This document shows positions 35,287 through 44,983 of a stretch of DNA of 64,000 nt, piece by piece. The stretch is from positions 124,001 through 188,000 of the forward strand of contig NZ_BOPZ01000004.1 in assembly GCF_018332455.1 (NCBI RefSeq), read 5' to 3'. Each line of letters starts with the position of its first letter. Position 1 is the first letter of the stretch. A program made the position numbers and the translations under genes. The notes beneath the pieces were generated by a model. The model saw nothing but the letters and a program-made list of their open reading frames with translations. It had not been told where the DNA came from and did no database searches. Source of the stretch: Clostridium polyendosporum. Its GTDB lineage: Bacteria > Bacillota > Clostridia > Clostridiales > Clostridiaceae.

Positions 35287-38214
35287 CTATTTTAATAATA
35301 CCTCTTTAATATAGTCATCTAAACCCATAAGAATCAAGCTACTGCCTCTTCCTGCTCTATTTTGAATATTAATATCATTTATATTTATTTCTTTCTTCTC
35401 TTTTTTCTTAGAAAGTAAAATAACTTTTTCTATTGGACTAATACTAATTGCAACTTCATTATAACCTTGCTGTGAAGCTTGCGCAACATTTGAAGGAATA
35501 ACCCCTCCAAATATAACTTCATCTCCTTCTTTAAGACTTATTCCTGTTACTCCTGATGCAACCTTACCCATTGGATTAACATTATTGTCTTCAAATTTTA
35601 TACCCATTCCTTTTTTTGTCACTATAACAACATGATTCCCTTCACCAAAGGAAAAGTCTATAGCAACCAATATATCATCCTCATTCTTAAATCTATAAGT
35701 AAGCTGATTATTATAGCTTCCTTCGTATTCCTTAAAGGAGGTCTTTTTAACCATTCCATTTTTCGTAAAGAAGTATACTACTCTATTTTCATCAAAGTGT
35801 TTTTCAGAAGTTATATTTAGTATTTCCTCCCCATCCTCAAATCCATCTACTAAAGTACTAATATTAATGATATTCTCTAATCCTTGAACCATATAGCTTG
35901 GAAACTTGAATATTTTACCTTTATTTGAGAAGGCTAAAACATATTCATTAGAAGAAGTTTTTGTTTTCTTAAAGCTATCACTAGTTATCTTTTCATATAC
36001 CTTAATATCACCTTTTTTATTAATACCTACAGTGAACTCACAGAAGTTGTATTCATCAACATATTCTACATTAATAATTTCATTCTTAGAAGATACCGAA
36101 CAAAGTACTGTTCCAAGTATGCTTCTATCAACTGGCTCTAACTTTGGCTCCTCAACTATAAACTGCAACCCTTGTAAAGTTTCGATTTTAATGAACTTTT
36201 CGTCCTCTGATTCACTTATTAGTCTAACATCAATAAGCCTTTCATCATTCTTTAATCTCAAACCAACAAGTTTTGAATAAGATGTTATGAACTTATCTAG
36301 CGTTGTCTTTTTTATTAATCCCTTTGAAGTTATGAATTTAAAACATCTATCTGAAAGGAGACTTTCTAGTGAATAAACAGCTATTATCTTCTCTTCTTCT
36401 AAAGATAATCCCTTTACTAAATCCTCAATTCTTTCTCCTTTATCTTTCCACCTATATTCTGGTACTCCATTACACTTTAACTGATACATATTTCCCTTAT
36501 CAGTGAATATAATAATACTTTCCTTTGTATTAGACTTGAAGAGAAGTTTTAAATAATCCCCTTCTCTATATTCAATATGCTCAGTAGTAGAATTTAATCT
36601 ATTATAACTCTTTAGAGAAATTCTCTTAATAAAACCTTCATTTGATAGTGTCACCATTACATCTTCTACAACTATAAGTTCTTCTAAATCTATCTTAGCT
36701 TCACTTTCATCATGAACAACTTCGGTTCTTCTATCATTTCCATACTTTTCACTAACCTCTTTTAGCTCTGCCTTTATAACTTTAAATAATTCTCTTTCAT
36801 CATCAAGAATTTTTTTAAGCTTCTTTATTAACTTTTCTAATTCCTTATGTTCTTTTTGAAACTCCTTGATTTCAAGACCAGTTAGTCTATAAAGCATAAG
36901 TTCCAAGATAGCCTCTGCTTGTATATCTGTAAATCCAAATCTTGATATTAGATTTTCTGCTGCATCCTTTTTTGATTTAGATGCTCTAATTGTAGCTATA
37001 ATATCATCCATAATATCAATAGCTTTAATAAAACCTTCTACTATATGAAATCTTCTCTCAGCTATTTCAAGTTCTCTTTCAGTTCTTCTAGTTATAACTT
37101 CTTTCTGATGATTAACATAGTGCTTTATTATAGTTTTTAGCCCCATTGTTTCAGGTTTTCCTTCAGCTAAAGCAACCATATTAAAGCTAATATTACATTG
37201 AAGATCTGTTTTCTTAAAGAGATACTTTAAAACTTTATCTGCTATATCTTCATCAGCACTTTTCTTAAGCTCTATTACTGCTCTAATTCCTGTTCTATCT
37301 GATTCATCTCTAATATCAATAATAGCTTCTAATGCTTTAGCATGTCTTTTATCTCCTGTCATCTCCGATATATTCTGAAGAAGTTTAGCTTTATTTCTTC
37401 TATATGGAAACTCAGTAATCACTATACCTAATCTTCCATTTTCAAGCTTTTCTATAGAAGTCTTTGCTCTTAATGTTACTTTTCCTTCTCCTGTTTCGTA
37501 TGCAGAACGTAACGAATCCTTCCCTATAATAATTCCTCCTGTAGGAAGATCAGGTCCTTTAATATAATCCATAAGCTCTTTTGTAGTAATTTCTCTGTTG
37601 TCTATGTAAGCAAGGACTCCGTCAGTAACCTCTCTTAGGTTATGAGGTGGTATATTAGTTGCTAGACCAACAGCAATACCAAAGGTACCATTAACAAGTA
37701 AATTCGGATATCTACTTGGGAGTACCTTGGGCTCTATTTCAGTATCAGAGTAGTTAGGCACCATATCCACTACACCTTTATCTATATCTCTTATCATTTC
37801 CATGGCAATTGGTGCAAGTCTAGCTTCAGTGTAACGCATTGCTGCTGCACCATCACCATCAATTGAACCCCAGTTACCATGTCCATCAATTAAAGGTTGT
37901 CTTGTTGAAAAGTTCTGTGCTAAAATCACCATGGCATCGTAAACTGATGCATCGCCGTGTGGATGGAATTTACCTAGTATATCTCCTACTATTCTTGCTG
38001 ATTTATAATACGGCTTATCTGGAAAAGCCTTAAGTAAATATGCACCATAAAGTATTCTTCTATGAACTGGCTTTAGCCCATCTCTTACATCCGGAAGAGC
38101 TCTATCCTTAGCCACTTCTACAGCATAAGGAAGATAGTTATCTGGCATTGCCTCTTCCAAAGGAATAGTGATTATATTATTATCCCTAGGTATCGCATTG
38201 CTTTTTTTAGTCAT
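35287..38214 (-). CDS. parC: DNA topoisomerase IV subunit A
   Basis: A type II topoisomerase A subunit of 975 residues. The breakage-reunion domain has the quinolone-region sequence HPHGDASVYDAMV and the catalytic Tyr in AAMRYTEARLAP (about residue 120). A long coiled segment (about 360-480) is followed by six-bladed C-terminal repeats. It is longer than typical Firmicutes ParC (about 800), through the C-terminal part. Pairing with a 650-residue ParE-type B subunit 20 bases upstream supports topoisomerase IV rather than gyrase, although the assignment between the two is by context. The ATG has AAAGGAG upstream. Confidence 0.88.
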   Translation of the reverse strand: MTKKSNAIPRDNNIITIPLEEAMPDNYLPYAVEVAKDRALPDVRDGLKPVHRRILYGAYLLKAFPDKPYYKSARIVGDILGKFHPHGDASVYDAMVILAQNFSTRQPLIDGHGNWGSIDGDGAAAMRYTEARLAPIAMEMIRDIDKGVVDMVPNYSDTEIEPKVLPSRYPNLLVNGTFGIAVGLATNIPPHNLREVTDGVLAYIDNREITTKELMDYIKGPDLPTGGIIIGKDSLRSAYETGEGKVTLRAKTSIEKLENGRLGIVITEFPYRRNKAKLLQNISEMTGDKRHAKALEAIIDIRDESDRTGIRAVIELKKSADEDIADKVLKYLFKKTDLQCNISFNMVALAEGKPETMGLKTIIKHYVNHQKEVITRRTERELEIAERRFHIVEGFIKAIDIMDDIIATIRASKSKKDAAENLISRFGFTDIQAEAILELMLYRLTGLEIKEFQKEHKELEKLIKKLKKILDDERELFKVIKAELKEVSEKYGNDRRTEVVHDESEAKIDLEELIVVEDVMVTLSNEGFIKRISLKSYNRLNSTTEHIEYREGDYLKLLFKSNTKESIIIFTDKGNMYQLKCNGVPEYRWKDKGERIEDLVKGLSLEEEKIIAVYSLESLLSDRCFKFITSKGLIKKTTLDKFITSYSKLVGLRLKNDERLIDVRLISESEDEKFIKIETLQGLQFIVEEPKLEPVDRSILGTVLCSVSSKNEIINVEYVDEYNFCEFTVGINKKGDIKVYEKITSDSFKKTKTSSNEYVLAFSNKGKIFKFPSYMVQGLENIINISTLVDGFEDGEEILNITSEKHFDENRVVYFFTKNGMVKKTSFKEYEGSYNNQLTYRFKNEDDILVAIDFSFGEGNHVVIVTKKGMGIKFEDNNVNPMGKVASGVTGISLKEGDEVIFGGVIPSNVAQASQQGYNEVAISISPIEKVILLSKKKEKKEININDINIQNRAGRGSSLILMGLDDYIKEVLLK

Positions 38215-38233
38215 CTAAATTAGCTCCTTTCTA

Positions 38234-40186
38234 TTAAAATTCAGCGTATTTATACATGTAGTTCTTTCTTGGTTCAACTACATCACCCATTAGAAGTGAA
38301 ACCATCTTTTCTGCCTTTGCTGCATCATCTATAGTAACCTGATAAAGAGTTCTAGTTTCTGGGTTTAAGGTGGTTTCCCAAAGCTGGTCTGGATTCATTT
38401 CCCCTAATCCCTTATATCGCTGAATTAATGCACCCTTACCAATCTCTTTTTTAGCTATTTCTAAATCTTCATCACTATAGGCATATTTAGCTATCTCTCC
38501 GTTCTTAGTGTTCTTATAAACTTTGTAAAGAGGTGGTTGTGCAATATATAAATGACCATTTGCAATTAAAGGTTTCATATATCTATAAATATAAGTCATC
38601 CAAAGAGTTCTTATATGGTAACCATCTACATCAGCATCACTCATAATGATTATTTTATCATATTTTAAATCCTCATCTCTGTAATTATCCAACGTACCTG
38701 TTCCAACCGCAGTATTAAAGATTTTTAGCTCCTCACTAGCAAGTACATTTTCAAGCTTCTGCTTTTCAGTATTCATGATTTTTCCCTTGGAAGGCATAAT
38801 AGTCTGAAATCTTCTATCTCTTGCCTGTTTAGCAGAGCCGCCAGCAGAATCTCCCTCAACAACAATAAACTCAGTAAAACTTTTATCCTTCATGGTGCAT
38901 ACAGCTATTTTGCCTGCAAGAGGGGCTGTACCTTTCCCAATCTTCTTCTTTTCAGCTTCATTAATCTTTTTTATCTTTTCTCTTCTTGCTGCTGCTTCTA
39001 AAGCATTATTAATTATAGTAGTTGCCAGTTCTTTATTATCTTCAATCCATTCAGAAAGCTTTGTATAAGCCAAATCATTCATCATAGTATAGGCTTCATT
39101 ATTACCAAGTTTAGTCTTGGTCTGCCCTTCAAACACTGGATTTGTAATTTTTATTCTAACAATGGCAGTCATTCCTTCTCTTAAATCATCACCTTCGAAT
39201 TCCTTTCCCTTTTCCTTTATAAGCTCAAGTTTTTTAGCCCACTCCTTGAAAGCTCTAGTCATTCCTGTTTTAAAGCCTGTTTCATGAGTTCCTGCCTCTG
39301 TAGTAGGAATATTATTTACATAACTTGCTATATATTCAGTGGTTGAATCTGTAAATTGAATACATATCTCCCCATACAGGTTTATATTATCAACAATTCT
39401 TTCGCCCTCAAAAAGTATTGGTGTTTCATGTATTGGTGTCTTACTTTCATTTAAATATTCAATAAAATCGAGAAGTCCTCTTTCTGAAAAATATTCTTTT
39501 TTAATAGGCTCTTCTTTTCTATTATCTATAAGTTCCAACCTAATACCTTTATTCTGGAAGGCTAACTCTTGAAGTCTTTCATCTATAACATCAAACTTAA
39601 AATCAGTAGATGAAAACACCTTTGAATCTGGCATAAAAGTAACCTTCGTCCCTCTTTCACTAGTTTTTCTAACTGTTTCAAGAGATGTTACTGGAGTACC
39701 TGGCATTAGTTTCCCTAATTCCTTATCAAAAGCATGTTCAAACCTTTGCTTGTATACATTTCCGCTTTGATATACTTCAACCTCTAGCCATTTTGATAGA
39801 GCATTTACAACAGCAGCTCCAACACCGTGAAGACCACCTGAAGTTTTATAGTTTTTATTATTAAACTTACCTCCTGTATGGAGCTCTGTAAAGACCATCT
39901 CTACCCCAGATTTTTTCTTTATAGGATGAATTCCTGTAGGTATCCCTCTACCATTATCTATTATTGTTACACTTTTATCCTTATTTAAAATCACTATAGC
40001 CTTATCTCCATAACCATTAGTAATTTCATCTATAGCATTATCAAGTATCTCCCAAATACAATGATGGAGCCCTTTACTACCTGTTGAACCTATATACATC
40101 CCTGGTCTAATTCTTACTGGTTCAAGCTTTTCAAGAGAGGTTAAATCTGTAACATCATAACTACCCTTAGTTGTCTCTTTATTCAT
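38234..40186 (-). CDS. parE: DNA topoisomerase IV subunit B
   Basis: The ATPase subunit, 650 residues. GHKL motifs: EILDNAIDEITNG, DNGRGIPTGIHP and TSGGLHGVGAAVVNALS. Toprim motifs: VEGDSAGGSAKQARDR, PSKGKIMN and the metal Asp cluster SDADVDGYHIRTL. The C-terminus ends RKNYMYKYAEF. It is the first gene of parE-parC-DJ-1 with a GGAGGAGAA ribosome site. No anomaly. Confidence 0.92.
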   Translation of the reverse strand: MNKETTKGSYDVTDLTSLEKLEPVRIRPGMYIGSTGSKGLHHCIWEILDNAIDEITNGYGDKAIVILNKDKSVTIIDNGRGIPTGIHPIKKKSGVEMVFTELHTGGKFNNKNYKTSGGLHGVGAAVVNALSKWLEVEVYQSGNVYKQRFEHAFDKELGKLMPGTPVTSLETVRKTSERGTKVTFMPDSKVFSSTDFKFDVIDERLQELAFQNKGIRLELIDNRKEEPIKKEYFSERGLLDFIEYLNESKTPIHETPILFEGERIVDNINLYGEICIQFTDSTTEYIASYVNNIPTTEAGTHETGFKTGMTRAFKEWAKKLELIKEKGKEFEGDDLREGMTAIVRIKITNPVFEGQTKTKLGNNEAYTMMNDLAYTKLSEWIEDNKELATTIINNALEAAARREKIKKINEAEKKKIGKGTAPLAGKIAVCTMKDKSFTEFIVVEGDSAGGSAKQARDRRFQTIMPSKGKIMNTEKQKLENVLASEELKIFNTAVGTGTLDNYRDEDLKYDKIIIMSDADVDGYHIRTLWMTYIYRYMKPLIANGHLYIAQPPLYKVYKNTKNGEIAKYAYSDEDLEIAKKEIGKGALIQRYKGLGEMNPDQLWETTLNPETRTLYQVTIDDAAKAEKMVSLLMGDVVEPRKNYMYKYAEF

Positions 40187-40266
40187 ATTTCTCCTCCACT
40201 CAATTAAATTGTCATAACTTCTTATCTTTCTGTAAATGGCCTAAATTTTCTTAAAATTTCTTTAAT

Positions 40267-40352
40267 AAAGATAAGCAATTTCAACACTTAATAAAGTTGT
40301 GCATCTATAACTTTTAGTCAGATTTCACTTCGTGAAATGACAGCAAACCAAT
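40267..40352 (+). repeat. shortened 97-bp element fused to core repeat copy 8
   Basis: AAGATAAGCAATTTCAAC and AAAGTTGTGCATCTATAA are the two ends with the centre deleted. They are followed directly by TTTTAGTCAGATTTCACTTC and GTGAAATGACAGCAAA, the best match to the core consensus. Confidence 0.65.
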
Positions 40353-40408
40353 TAAGTTATGAAATTTGTTTATCTATATCAACATCAAATTTATCTATAA
40401 ACAATATT

Positions 40409-40558
40409 TTACTTTAGAAACTTATATATTTTCATAAAGAAAAATAAAGGGTTATTATCACATATCTTCTTCATTTCTTTTCTTATATATTCTCTATTAC
40501 CCTTATATCCTCCTTTAAACTTGTGGAAATTCTTAAAGAATTTAGTTACGTTAAACAC
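40409..40558 (-). CDS. possible small basic protein
   Basis: A 49-codon frame with normal clostridial codon use (AGA, GGA, ATA). It encodes a Lys- and Phe-rich peptide starting MFNVTKFFKNFHKFKGGYKG if the GTG at 40556-40558 is used. There is no well-placed ribosome site: GGAAGG is 15 bases upstream. The frame is open back to 40583-40585. It could be a real small protein downstream of the glycosyltransferase or a chance frame. Confidence 0.3.
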   Translation of the reverse strand: MFNVTKFFKNFHKFKGGYKGNREYIRKEMKKICDNNPLFFFMKIYKFLK

Positions 40559-40662
40559 AAATACACAAATATGCCTTCCTTTCTATTAAATTAGTATAAT
40601 TACAATAATCGCCCTTGTCAAACACCTGTTCGGCAATTAAACTAGAGGTTTTTTAAATACTA

Positions 40663-40692
40663 AACGCCCAATGCTTATGCATTGAGCGCCAA
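40663..40692 (-). terminator. hairpin terminator of the glycosyltransferase gene
   Basis: CGCCCAATGC (40665-40674) pairs with GCATTGAGCG (40679-40688) with one mismatch, loop TTAT; the minus-strand tail is TTTAGTATTT. Confidence 0.7.
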
Positions 40693-40706
40693 ATCTTCTT
40701 TATATA

Positions 40707-42107
40707 CTACACTTCGTATATTCCTATTTGTCTTACGTGCTTTGTATGTGACCATTCTTTATTGTTTTTATTTAATATTCCTTGAATTGTAATTGGAATC
40801 CATGTTAATGTATAAAATCCATATAATAAAACATATCTAAAGAATATTAAATAGCTCTTCTTTCCAAGAAGTAAATATGTTACTGCAAAGAAACTAATAG
40901 TATAAATTATATTAACTGCAGCTATAACTAACATATCCTTATTACCTTGTAGTAATTCAGGTAAAATAAACACACTCAGTGAATAAATAGCTAGCATTGT
41001 AAATAGCTTCTTTGACAGCTTATTATCCTTTAACATAACAAATGGAGTTAAAAGGAATTGGAATACACTGAATAACTTCCATACCCATACATAATTTAAG
41101 AACATATAACTGATGACATAAATATGCAATCCCTGTTCTGAATAATTCTGTGCTAATGTAAGTACTAAAGACACTGCTAAAAGAAGAGTAACAAAAGGTT
41201 GAATTACGTATAATGCGCAATCAAAGGCTATAAAATCTTTATCTTTGAATGCTTTCTTTATCAGCTTAAAGAAGAATCTAGAGGATACATCTGTGAATCC
41301 TTGCATCCATCTTTTTCTTTGATTCCATGATTCCTTTAAGGTTAAAGGCTTTTCATCATATACTATAGCATCATGTGCCCAACCTACCTTAGAACCATTA
41401 AGCACTAACTTACATGTAAATTCAAGGTCTTCTGTTAAGCAAGTAGCTCCCCATCCAAGCTTTTTCAAAACTTCTAAATCTAAAGCAAAGCCAGTTCCAC
41501 CTATTTGGTTTGATAATCCAAGATTAGCTCTAGCAAGTTGGAACATCCTATTTGCAGACCAAAAAGCTACAGAATAACTTTGAGTTATCCATGAGTCATA
41601 TGGATTCTTACTATCAATGTATCCTTGTACAACTTTATAGCCTTGACACATCTTTGAATTCATTTCCTTTAAGAAATTTTGACAAACTAAATTATCAGCA
41701 TCAAAGATAGCTACTGCATCATATTTTTTGTCCATCTTAAATATCTTATCGAACATCCATTCAAGGGCATAACCCTTTCCTCTTTTTTCTTTGTCGGACC
41801 TCTCGAAAACATTAGCCCCATGCTTTCTTGCAATCTCTGCTGTTCTATCTGAACAGTTATCAGCAATAACAAATACGTCATATAACTCTTTCGGATAATC
41901 CTGCTTTTGCAAACTATCAATAAGGTTGCCTATTACCACTTCTTCATTATGTGCTGCAACAATCATTGCAAATCGTTTATTTGGCTCATAATTTTTCTTT
42001 TCCTTTTTTCGATAAAACCCGAACATTGACAACACAAGATAATACAATGTTAGTATAAATACAAACATCTGGAAGGCAAAGGTTGTTGAAAAAATATAAT
42101 CTCCCAT
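40707..42107 (-). CDS. membrane glycosyltransferase, family 2 (processive type)
   Basis: About 466 residues. An N-terminal membrane helix is followed by a GT-A domain with AMIVAAHNEEVVIGNLIDSL, the metal motif IFDADN, the acceptor-base motif CLTEDLEF and QRKRWMQGF (QxxRW), then four or five membrane helices. This order matches processive synthases of beta-linked polysaccharides (cellulose, hyaluronan and PNAG families). No partner genes for a known exopolysaccharide are adjacent. I use ATG 42105-42107, eight bases after AGGAG; an in-frame GTG at 42116 overlaps the site. A perfect 11-bp inverted repeat lies upstream. Confidence 0.85.
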   Translation of the reverse strand: MGDYIFSTTFAFQMFVFILTLYYLVLSMFGFYRKKEKKNYEPNKRFAMIVAAHNEEVVIGNLIDSLQKQDYPKELYDVFVIADNCSDRTAEIARKHGANVFERSDKEKRGKGYALEWMFDKIFKMDKKYDAVAIFDADNLVCQNFLKEMNSKMCQGYKVVQGYIDSKNPYDSWITQSYSVAFWSANRMFQLARANLGLSNQIGGTGFALDLEVLKKLGWGATCLTEDLEFTCKLVLNGSKVGWAHDAIVYDEKPLTLKESWNQRKRWMQGFTDVSSRFFFKLIKKAFKDKDFIAFDCALYVIQPFVTLLLAVSLVLTLAQNYSEQGLHIYVISYMFLNYVWVWKLFSVFQFLLTPFVMLKDNKLSKKLFTMLAIYSLSVFILPELLQGNKDMLVIAAVNIIYTISFFAVTYLLLGKKSYLIFFRYVLLYGFYTLTWIPITIQGILNKNNKEWSHTKHVRQIGIYEV

Positions 42108-42180
42108 TGTTTTCACTCCTATTTAAATCTTTTGTTCCATCTTATTATATTATATAAAAAAATTGAGAAAAGTTCAAATT

Positions 42181-42217
42181 TTTGTAAGTTTTAATTTCTT
42201 ATTTTTAAACTTACAAA
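42181..42217 (-). promoter_or_regulatory. inverted repeat upstream of the glycosyltransferase gene
   Basis: TTTGTAAGTTT (42181-42191) and AAACTTACAAA (42207-42217) are perfectly complementary with a 15-base spacer, about 75 bases upstream of the start. Operator or leader stem; undecided. Confidence 0.5.
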
Positions 42218-42387
42218 CCCTTTTATAAATATATTTCAATAATAGCAAAAAATCAAGTCCATTTATTTATTAATTTTTACATTTTTTATCATTTTCTTAT
42301 TTTAATAGCTATTTATTTACTTATAAAATCTATATAAATATATTATTAACAAAATTCATTATCAATATATTATCAAATTAACTACTT

Positions 42388-42654
42388 TTAATATTGCTTT
42401 AATAAAATTATTAAAATAACTTGTATAATTAGTAACACTGGTAATCCATATACAAAGTACCAATGTTTTGTCTTATGCCTAAAAACATACATTCCTAAGA
42501 TTGAACCAATACTTCCTCCTAACAAGGCAGCTAAAAACAGCTGTCTTTCTGATATTCTCCATGTTTTTTTTATGGCTCTGCGCTTATCAATATACATCAA
42601 ACTAAAACCAATAGAATTTATTAAAGCAACATACCAATAAAGATACTCCTGCAT
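42388..42654 (-). CDS. DUF1294 membrane protein
   Basis: An 88-residue protein with three membrane segments. The family pattern is clear: YIDKRRAIKKTWRISERQLF, then ALLGGSIGSILGMYVFRHKT and KHWYFVYGLPVLL. Function of DUF1294 is unknown. It stands alone between the glycosyltransferase and ytaF genes, with a GGAGG ribosome site five bases before the ATG. Confidence 0.85.
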   Translation of the reverse strand: MQEYLYWYVALINSIGFSLMYIDKRRAIKKTWRISERQLFLAALLGGSIGSILGMYVFRHKTKHWYFVYGLPVLLIIQVILIILLKQY

Positions 42655-42865
42655 TACATCCTCCTTCTGTATTTATTTCTATATTTTAAATCCTCACCAA
42701 AGTATAACTTATCTCATATTATAACTTGTACCATGAGTTTACTGCCATTTATTAAATCGCAAAGTAATAATAGCTTAATTTAAAAAAATACCAATTAATA
42801 ACGTTTCTTAACATATGACTTTTAAGTTGAATATACTTAGAATTGAGTCACAAAGGAGGTTTAAT

Positions 42866-43495
42866 ATGAATGTACTTGCAGTATTACTTTTTGTATTAAC
42901 AAGTGGTATTGACGCCCTTACCGTTTCTATAGCTTATGGAATGAAAAAAATTAAAATTGGTATTCTAAGTAATATAGTTATTGGAACAATTTCAACCCTT
43001 GGTACATTTTTATCTATGTCCTTAGGATATATTATAACAAAATTTATATCCGAAACTATAGCCAATATCTTGGGTAATACAATACTTTTAGGTATAGGAA
43101 TTTGGTTCTTATTTGATTACTATTCATCAAAACAAAGTAGACAAGCAAAAAATCATCCCCCTGAATCATGTCCTTCTTGCATAGAAATCCTAGAAAAACC
43201 TGAAAAAGCTGACTTAGACCATTCTGGCTCTATAGATTTAAGAGAATCATTATGTCTTTCTATTGCTTTAACAATAAATAATATCGGGCTTGGAATAGGG
43301 GCAAGTATTCTAGGACTTAATATTACTTTAACAACACTACTTACTTTTATCTTTAGTATTGTCGTAATACCTCTTGGAATGTTATTTGGTAGAAGTATTC
43401 TTTCAAAAGTCTTTGAAAACAGTACCTCTTTAATTTCTGGTTTAATTATTATAATTTTAAGCATGTATGAGATAATATCAAAATTAGTTTATTAA
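42866..43495 (+). CDS. ytaF: sporulation membrane protein YtaF (MntP-like)
   Basis: A 209-residue protein with six hydrophobic segments arranged as two repeats, related to the Mn2+ exporter MntP. The central loop KADLDHSGSIDLRESLCLSI, followed by NNIGLGIGASILGLNI, is characteristic of YtaF. A CPSC motif (PPESCPSCIEIL) lies in the loop before it. The ATG at 42866-42868 follows AAAGGAGGT; a longer frame from 42815 has no ribosome site. The precise role is unknown; transport of metal ions is an inference from MntP. Confidence 0.85.
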   Translation: MNVLAVLLFVLTSGIDALTVSIAYGMKKIKIGILSNIVIGTISTLGTFLSMSLGYIITKFISETIANILGNTILLGIGIWFLFDYYSSKQSRQAKNHPPESCPSCIEILEKPEKADLDHSGSIDLRESLCLSIALTINNIGLGIGASILGLNITLTTLLTFIFSIVVIPLGMLFGRSILSKVFENSTSLISGLIIIILSMYEIISKLVY

Positions 43496-43502
43496 ATATT
43501 AT

Positions 43503-43571
43503 ATATAAACAACTTCATAACTGATTGAACTTATATATCCTTCTAAAAAGCCTTGCATGTCGAGGCTTTTT
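43503..43571 (-). repeat. truncated 97-bp element serving as the ytaF terminator
   Basis: The left end ATAAACAACTTCATAACTGA and the centre GCCTTGCATGTCGAGGC match the inverted element; the right end is missing. AAAAAGCCT / AGGCTTTTT (43545-43553, 43563-43571) is a perfect 9-bp stem with T-run, suited to end ytaF transcription. Confidence 0.7.
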
Positions 43572-43633
43572 ACTGTTATTTAACAAAGTGAAATCTGGCT
43601 AAAAGTCAATAGGCATTGAGCCTATTGACTTTT
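43571..43633 (-). repeat. core repeat copy 9 with terminator of the oxidoreductase gene
   Basis: An inverted core (AACAAAGTGAAATCTGGCT) is followed by a perfect 13-bp hairpin (43601-43613 with 43621-43633). On the minus strand the hairpin ends the Gfo/Idh/MocA gene, with tail TTTTAGCC from the core. Confidence 0.75.
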
Positions 43634-43655
43634 ATTTCATTATCCTACTAAGACA

Positions 43656-44642
43656 TCAAATATTATCTGCAGGATATATAATTCCAGTTTGGCTTCTTGC
43701 TTTCTCTATAACATCTATAACCTTTAGTGATTGGTTATATGAATTCACTTCAGATTCTACCTTATTATTTTTTATTAATTCAATGAATTCTTTAGCTTCA
43801 TAATACATTGTTTCTTTTAATTGTGGCACTGATAAATCTTCTTTTTCTCCATTTCTATATATGATTTGAACCTTTTCTGTGTTATTAAATTTATCAATTA
43901 TCATAGTTCCTTTTTCACCCTGAATTTCACATGGAATATATGAATCAGCAATCTTTGAGTGAATTATAACTGCATCCATATCTTCATATGAAAGAATTAG
44001 GCTTCCTTGTCCATCTACTCCTGAAGAAAGCTTTAATGCAGATGCTTGTATCTCCTTTGGCATACCAAAAAGTTTCACTACCGGATATAAACAATACACA
44101 CCTATATCCATAGTTGAGCCATTAGAAAACTCAGGTTTAAATGTATTTAAAATCTTTCCTTCCTTATAAAGGTCATATCTTGAAGAATACTGGCAATAGT
44201 TTGCAAAATATCTTCTTATTTTTCCTAGCTTATGTAGGTTGTTCTCTATAACCTTAAAATTAGGCAAAAATGTTGTTTTCATTGCTTCCATTAATAATAC
44301 ATTATTATTTTGGGCAGCTGCTATCATAGCATTTAATTCTTTAACATTAGATGCTATTGGTTTTTCACAAAGAACATGTTTTTTGCTATTTAGAAATATA
44401 ATGGATTGTTGTGAATGACAAGAATTAGGACTTGCTATATAAACAGCATCAATACAGTTACTTTTTGCCATCTCTTCTAAATCTGTAAATATATTTGTTA
44501 TCCCATATTTTTTTGCAAAGTTTGTTGCTTTTTCCTGTGTTCTAGAATAAACAGCATTAAGTCTAAAACCTTCTACCAAACTAGCACATTTTATAAATTC
44601 ATTAGTTATCCAATTAGTTCCTATTATACCCACATTAACCAT
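43656..44642 (-). CDS. Gfo/Idh/MocA-family NAD(P)-dependent oxidoreductase
   Basis: About 328 residues. An N-terminal Rossmann fold (MVNVGIIGTNWITNEFIKC), then the family motif HVLCEKPIASN (catalytic Lys of EKP) and a C-terminal alpha/beta domain with GSTMDIGVYCLYPV. The substrate is probably a sugar or cyclitol, but it cannot be fixed. ATG 44640-44642 follows AGGAGGATTACT; an upstream frame extension has no site. It stands alone; the adjacent mannose-class PTS operon is separated by 341 bases and its own terminator. Confidence 0.88.
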   Translation of the reverse strand: MVNVGIIGTNWITNEFIKCASLVEGFRLNAVYSRTQEKATNFAKKYGITNIFTDLEEMAKSNCIDAVYIASPNSCHSQQSIIFLNSKKHVLCEKPIASNVKELNAMIAAAQNNNVLLMEAMKTTFLPNFKVIENNLHKLGKIRRYFANYCQYSSRYDLYKEGKILNTFKPEFSNGSTMDIGVYCLYPVVKLFGMPKEIQASALKLSSGVDGQGSLILSYEDMDAVIIHSKIADSYIPCEIQGEKGTMIIDKFNNTEKVQIIYRNGEKEDLSVPQLKETMYYEAKEFIELIKNNKVESEVNSYNQSLKVIDVIEKARSQTGIIYPADNI

Positions 44643-44983
44643 AGTAATCCTCCTAAAATTATAAATTACCTTTATTATACACCACATTTAACTATTAATT
44701 TAAAATATATCCAAAGTAATAAGTTGAATTCTAGTATTTCTTTACTATTGTTTTTACCAATCATACAATAAAAATATAATGCATTATCTTTACTTTCCCT
44801 CAGCTAACCCATATTCATCATTAAAAGATGCATAAAGCCTTATTTAGTATAATATTTGATTTATCCTACATAATTAACATATCATCTTTTAAATAATTTT
44901 TAAAATAAATATAAAAAACAAAAGGCTAAATGCTGGATTTTTAATTATATCCTTGCAATTAACCTTTTGTACATTTTAATAAA
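44643..44983. other. intergenic region upstream of the oxidoreductase gene
   Basis: A TATAAT box (44674-44679, minus strand) is visible without a good -35. The right part contains the manZ terminator. No gene or repeat is seen. Confidence 0.4.
44913..44971 (-). terminator. terminator of the mannose-class PTS operon
   Basis: ACAAAAGG (about 44918-44925) pairs with CCTTTTGT (44963-44970); TTTTTTAT follows on the minus strand. Confidence 0.7.

Larger units (their letters stand above)
40187..40706. other. 520-base intergenic region: element fragment, core repeat and a possible small gene
   Basis: It carries a shortened 97-bp element (about 40267-40306) joined to core repeat copy 8 (40312-40352), a possible 49-codon gene (40409-40558) and the glycosyltransferase terminator (40663-40692). 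The rest is AT-rich without visible features. Confidence 0.55.
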
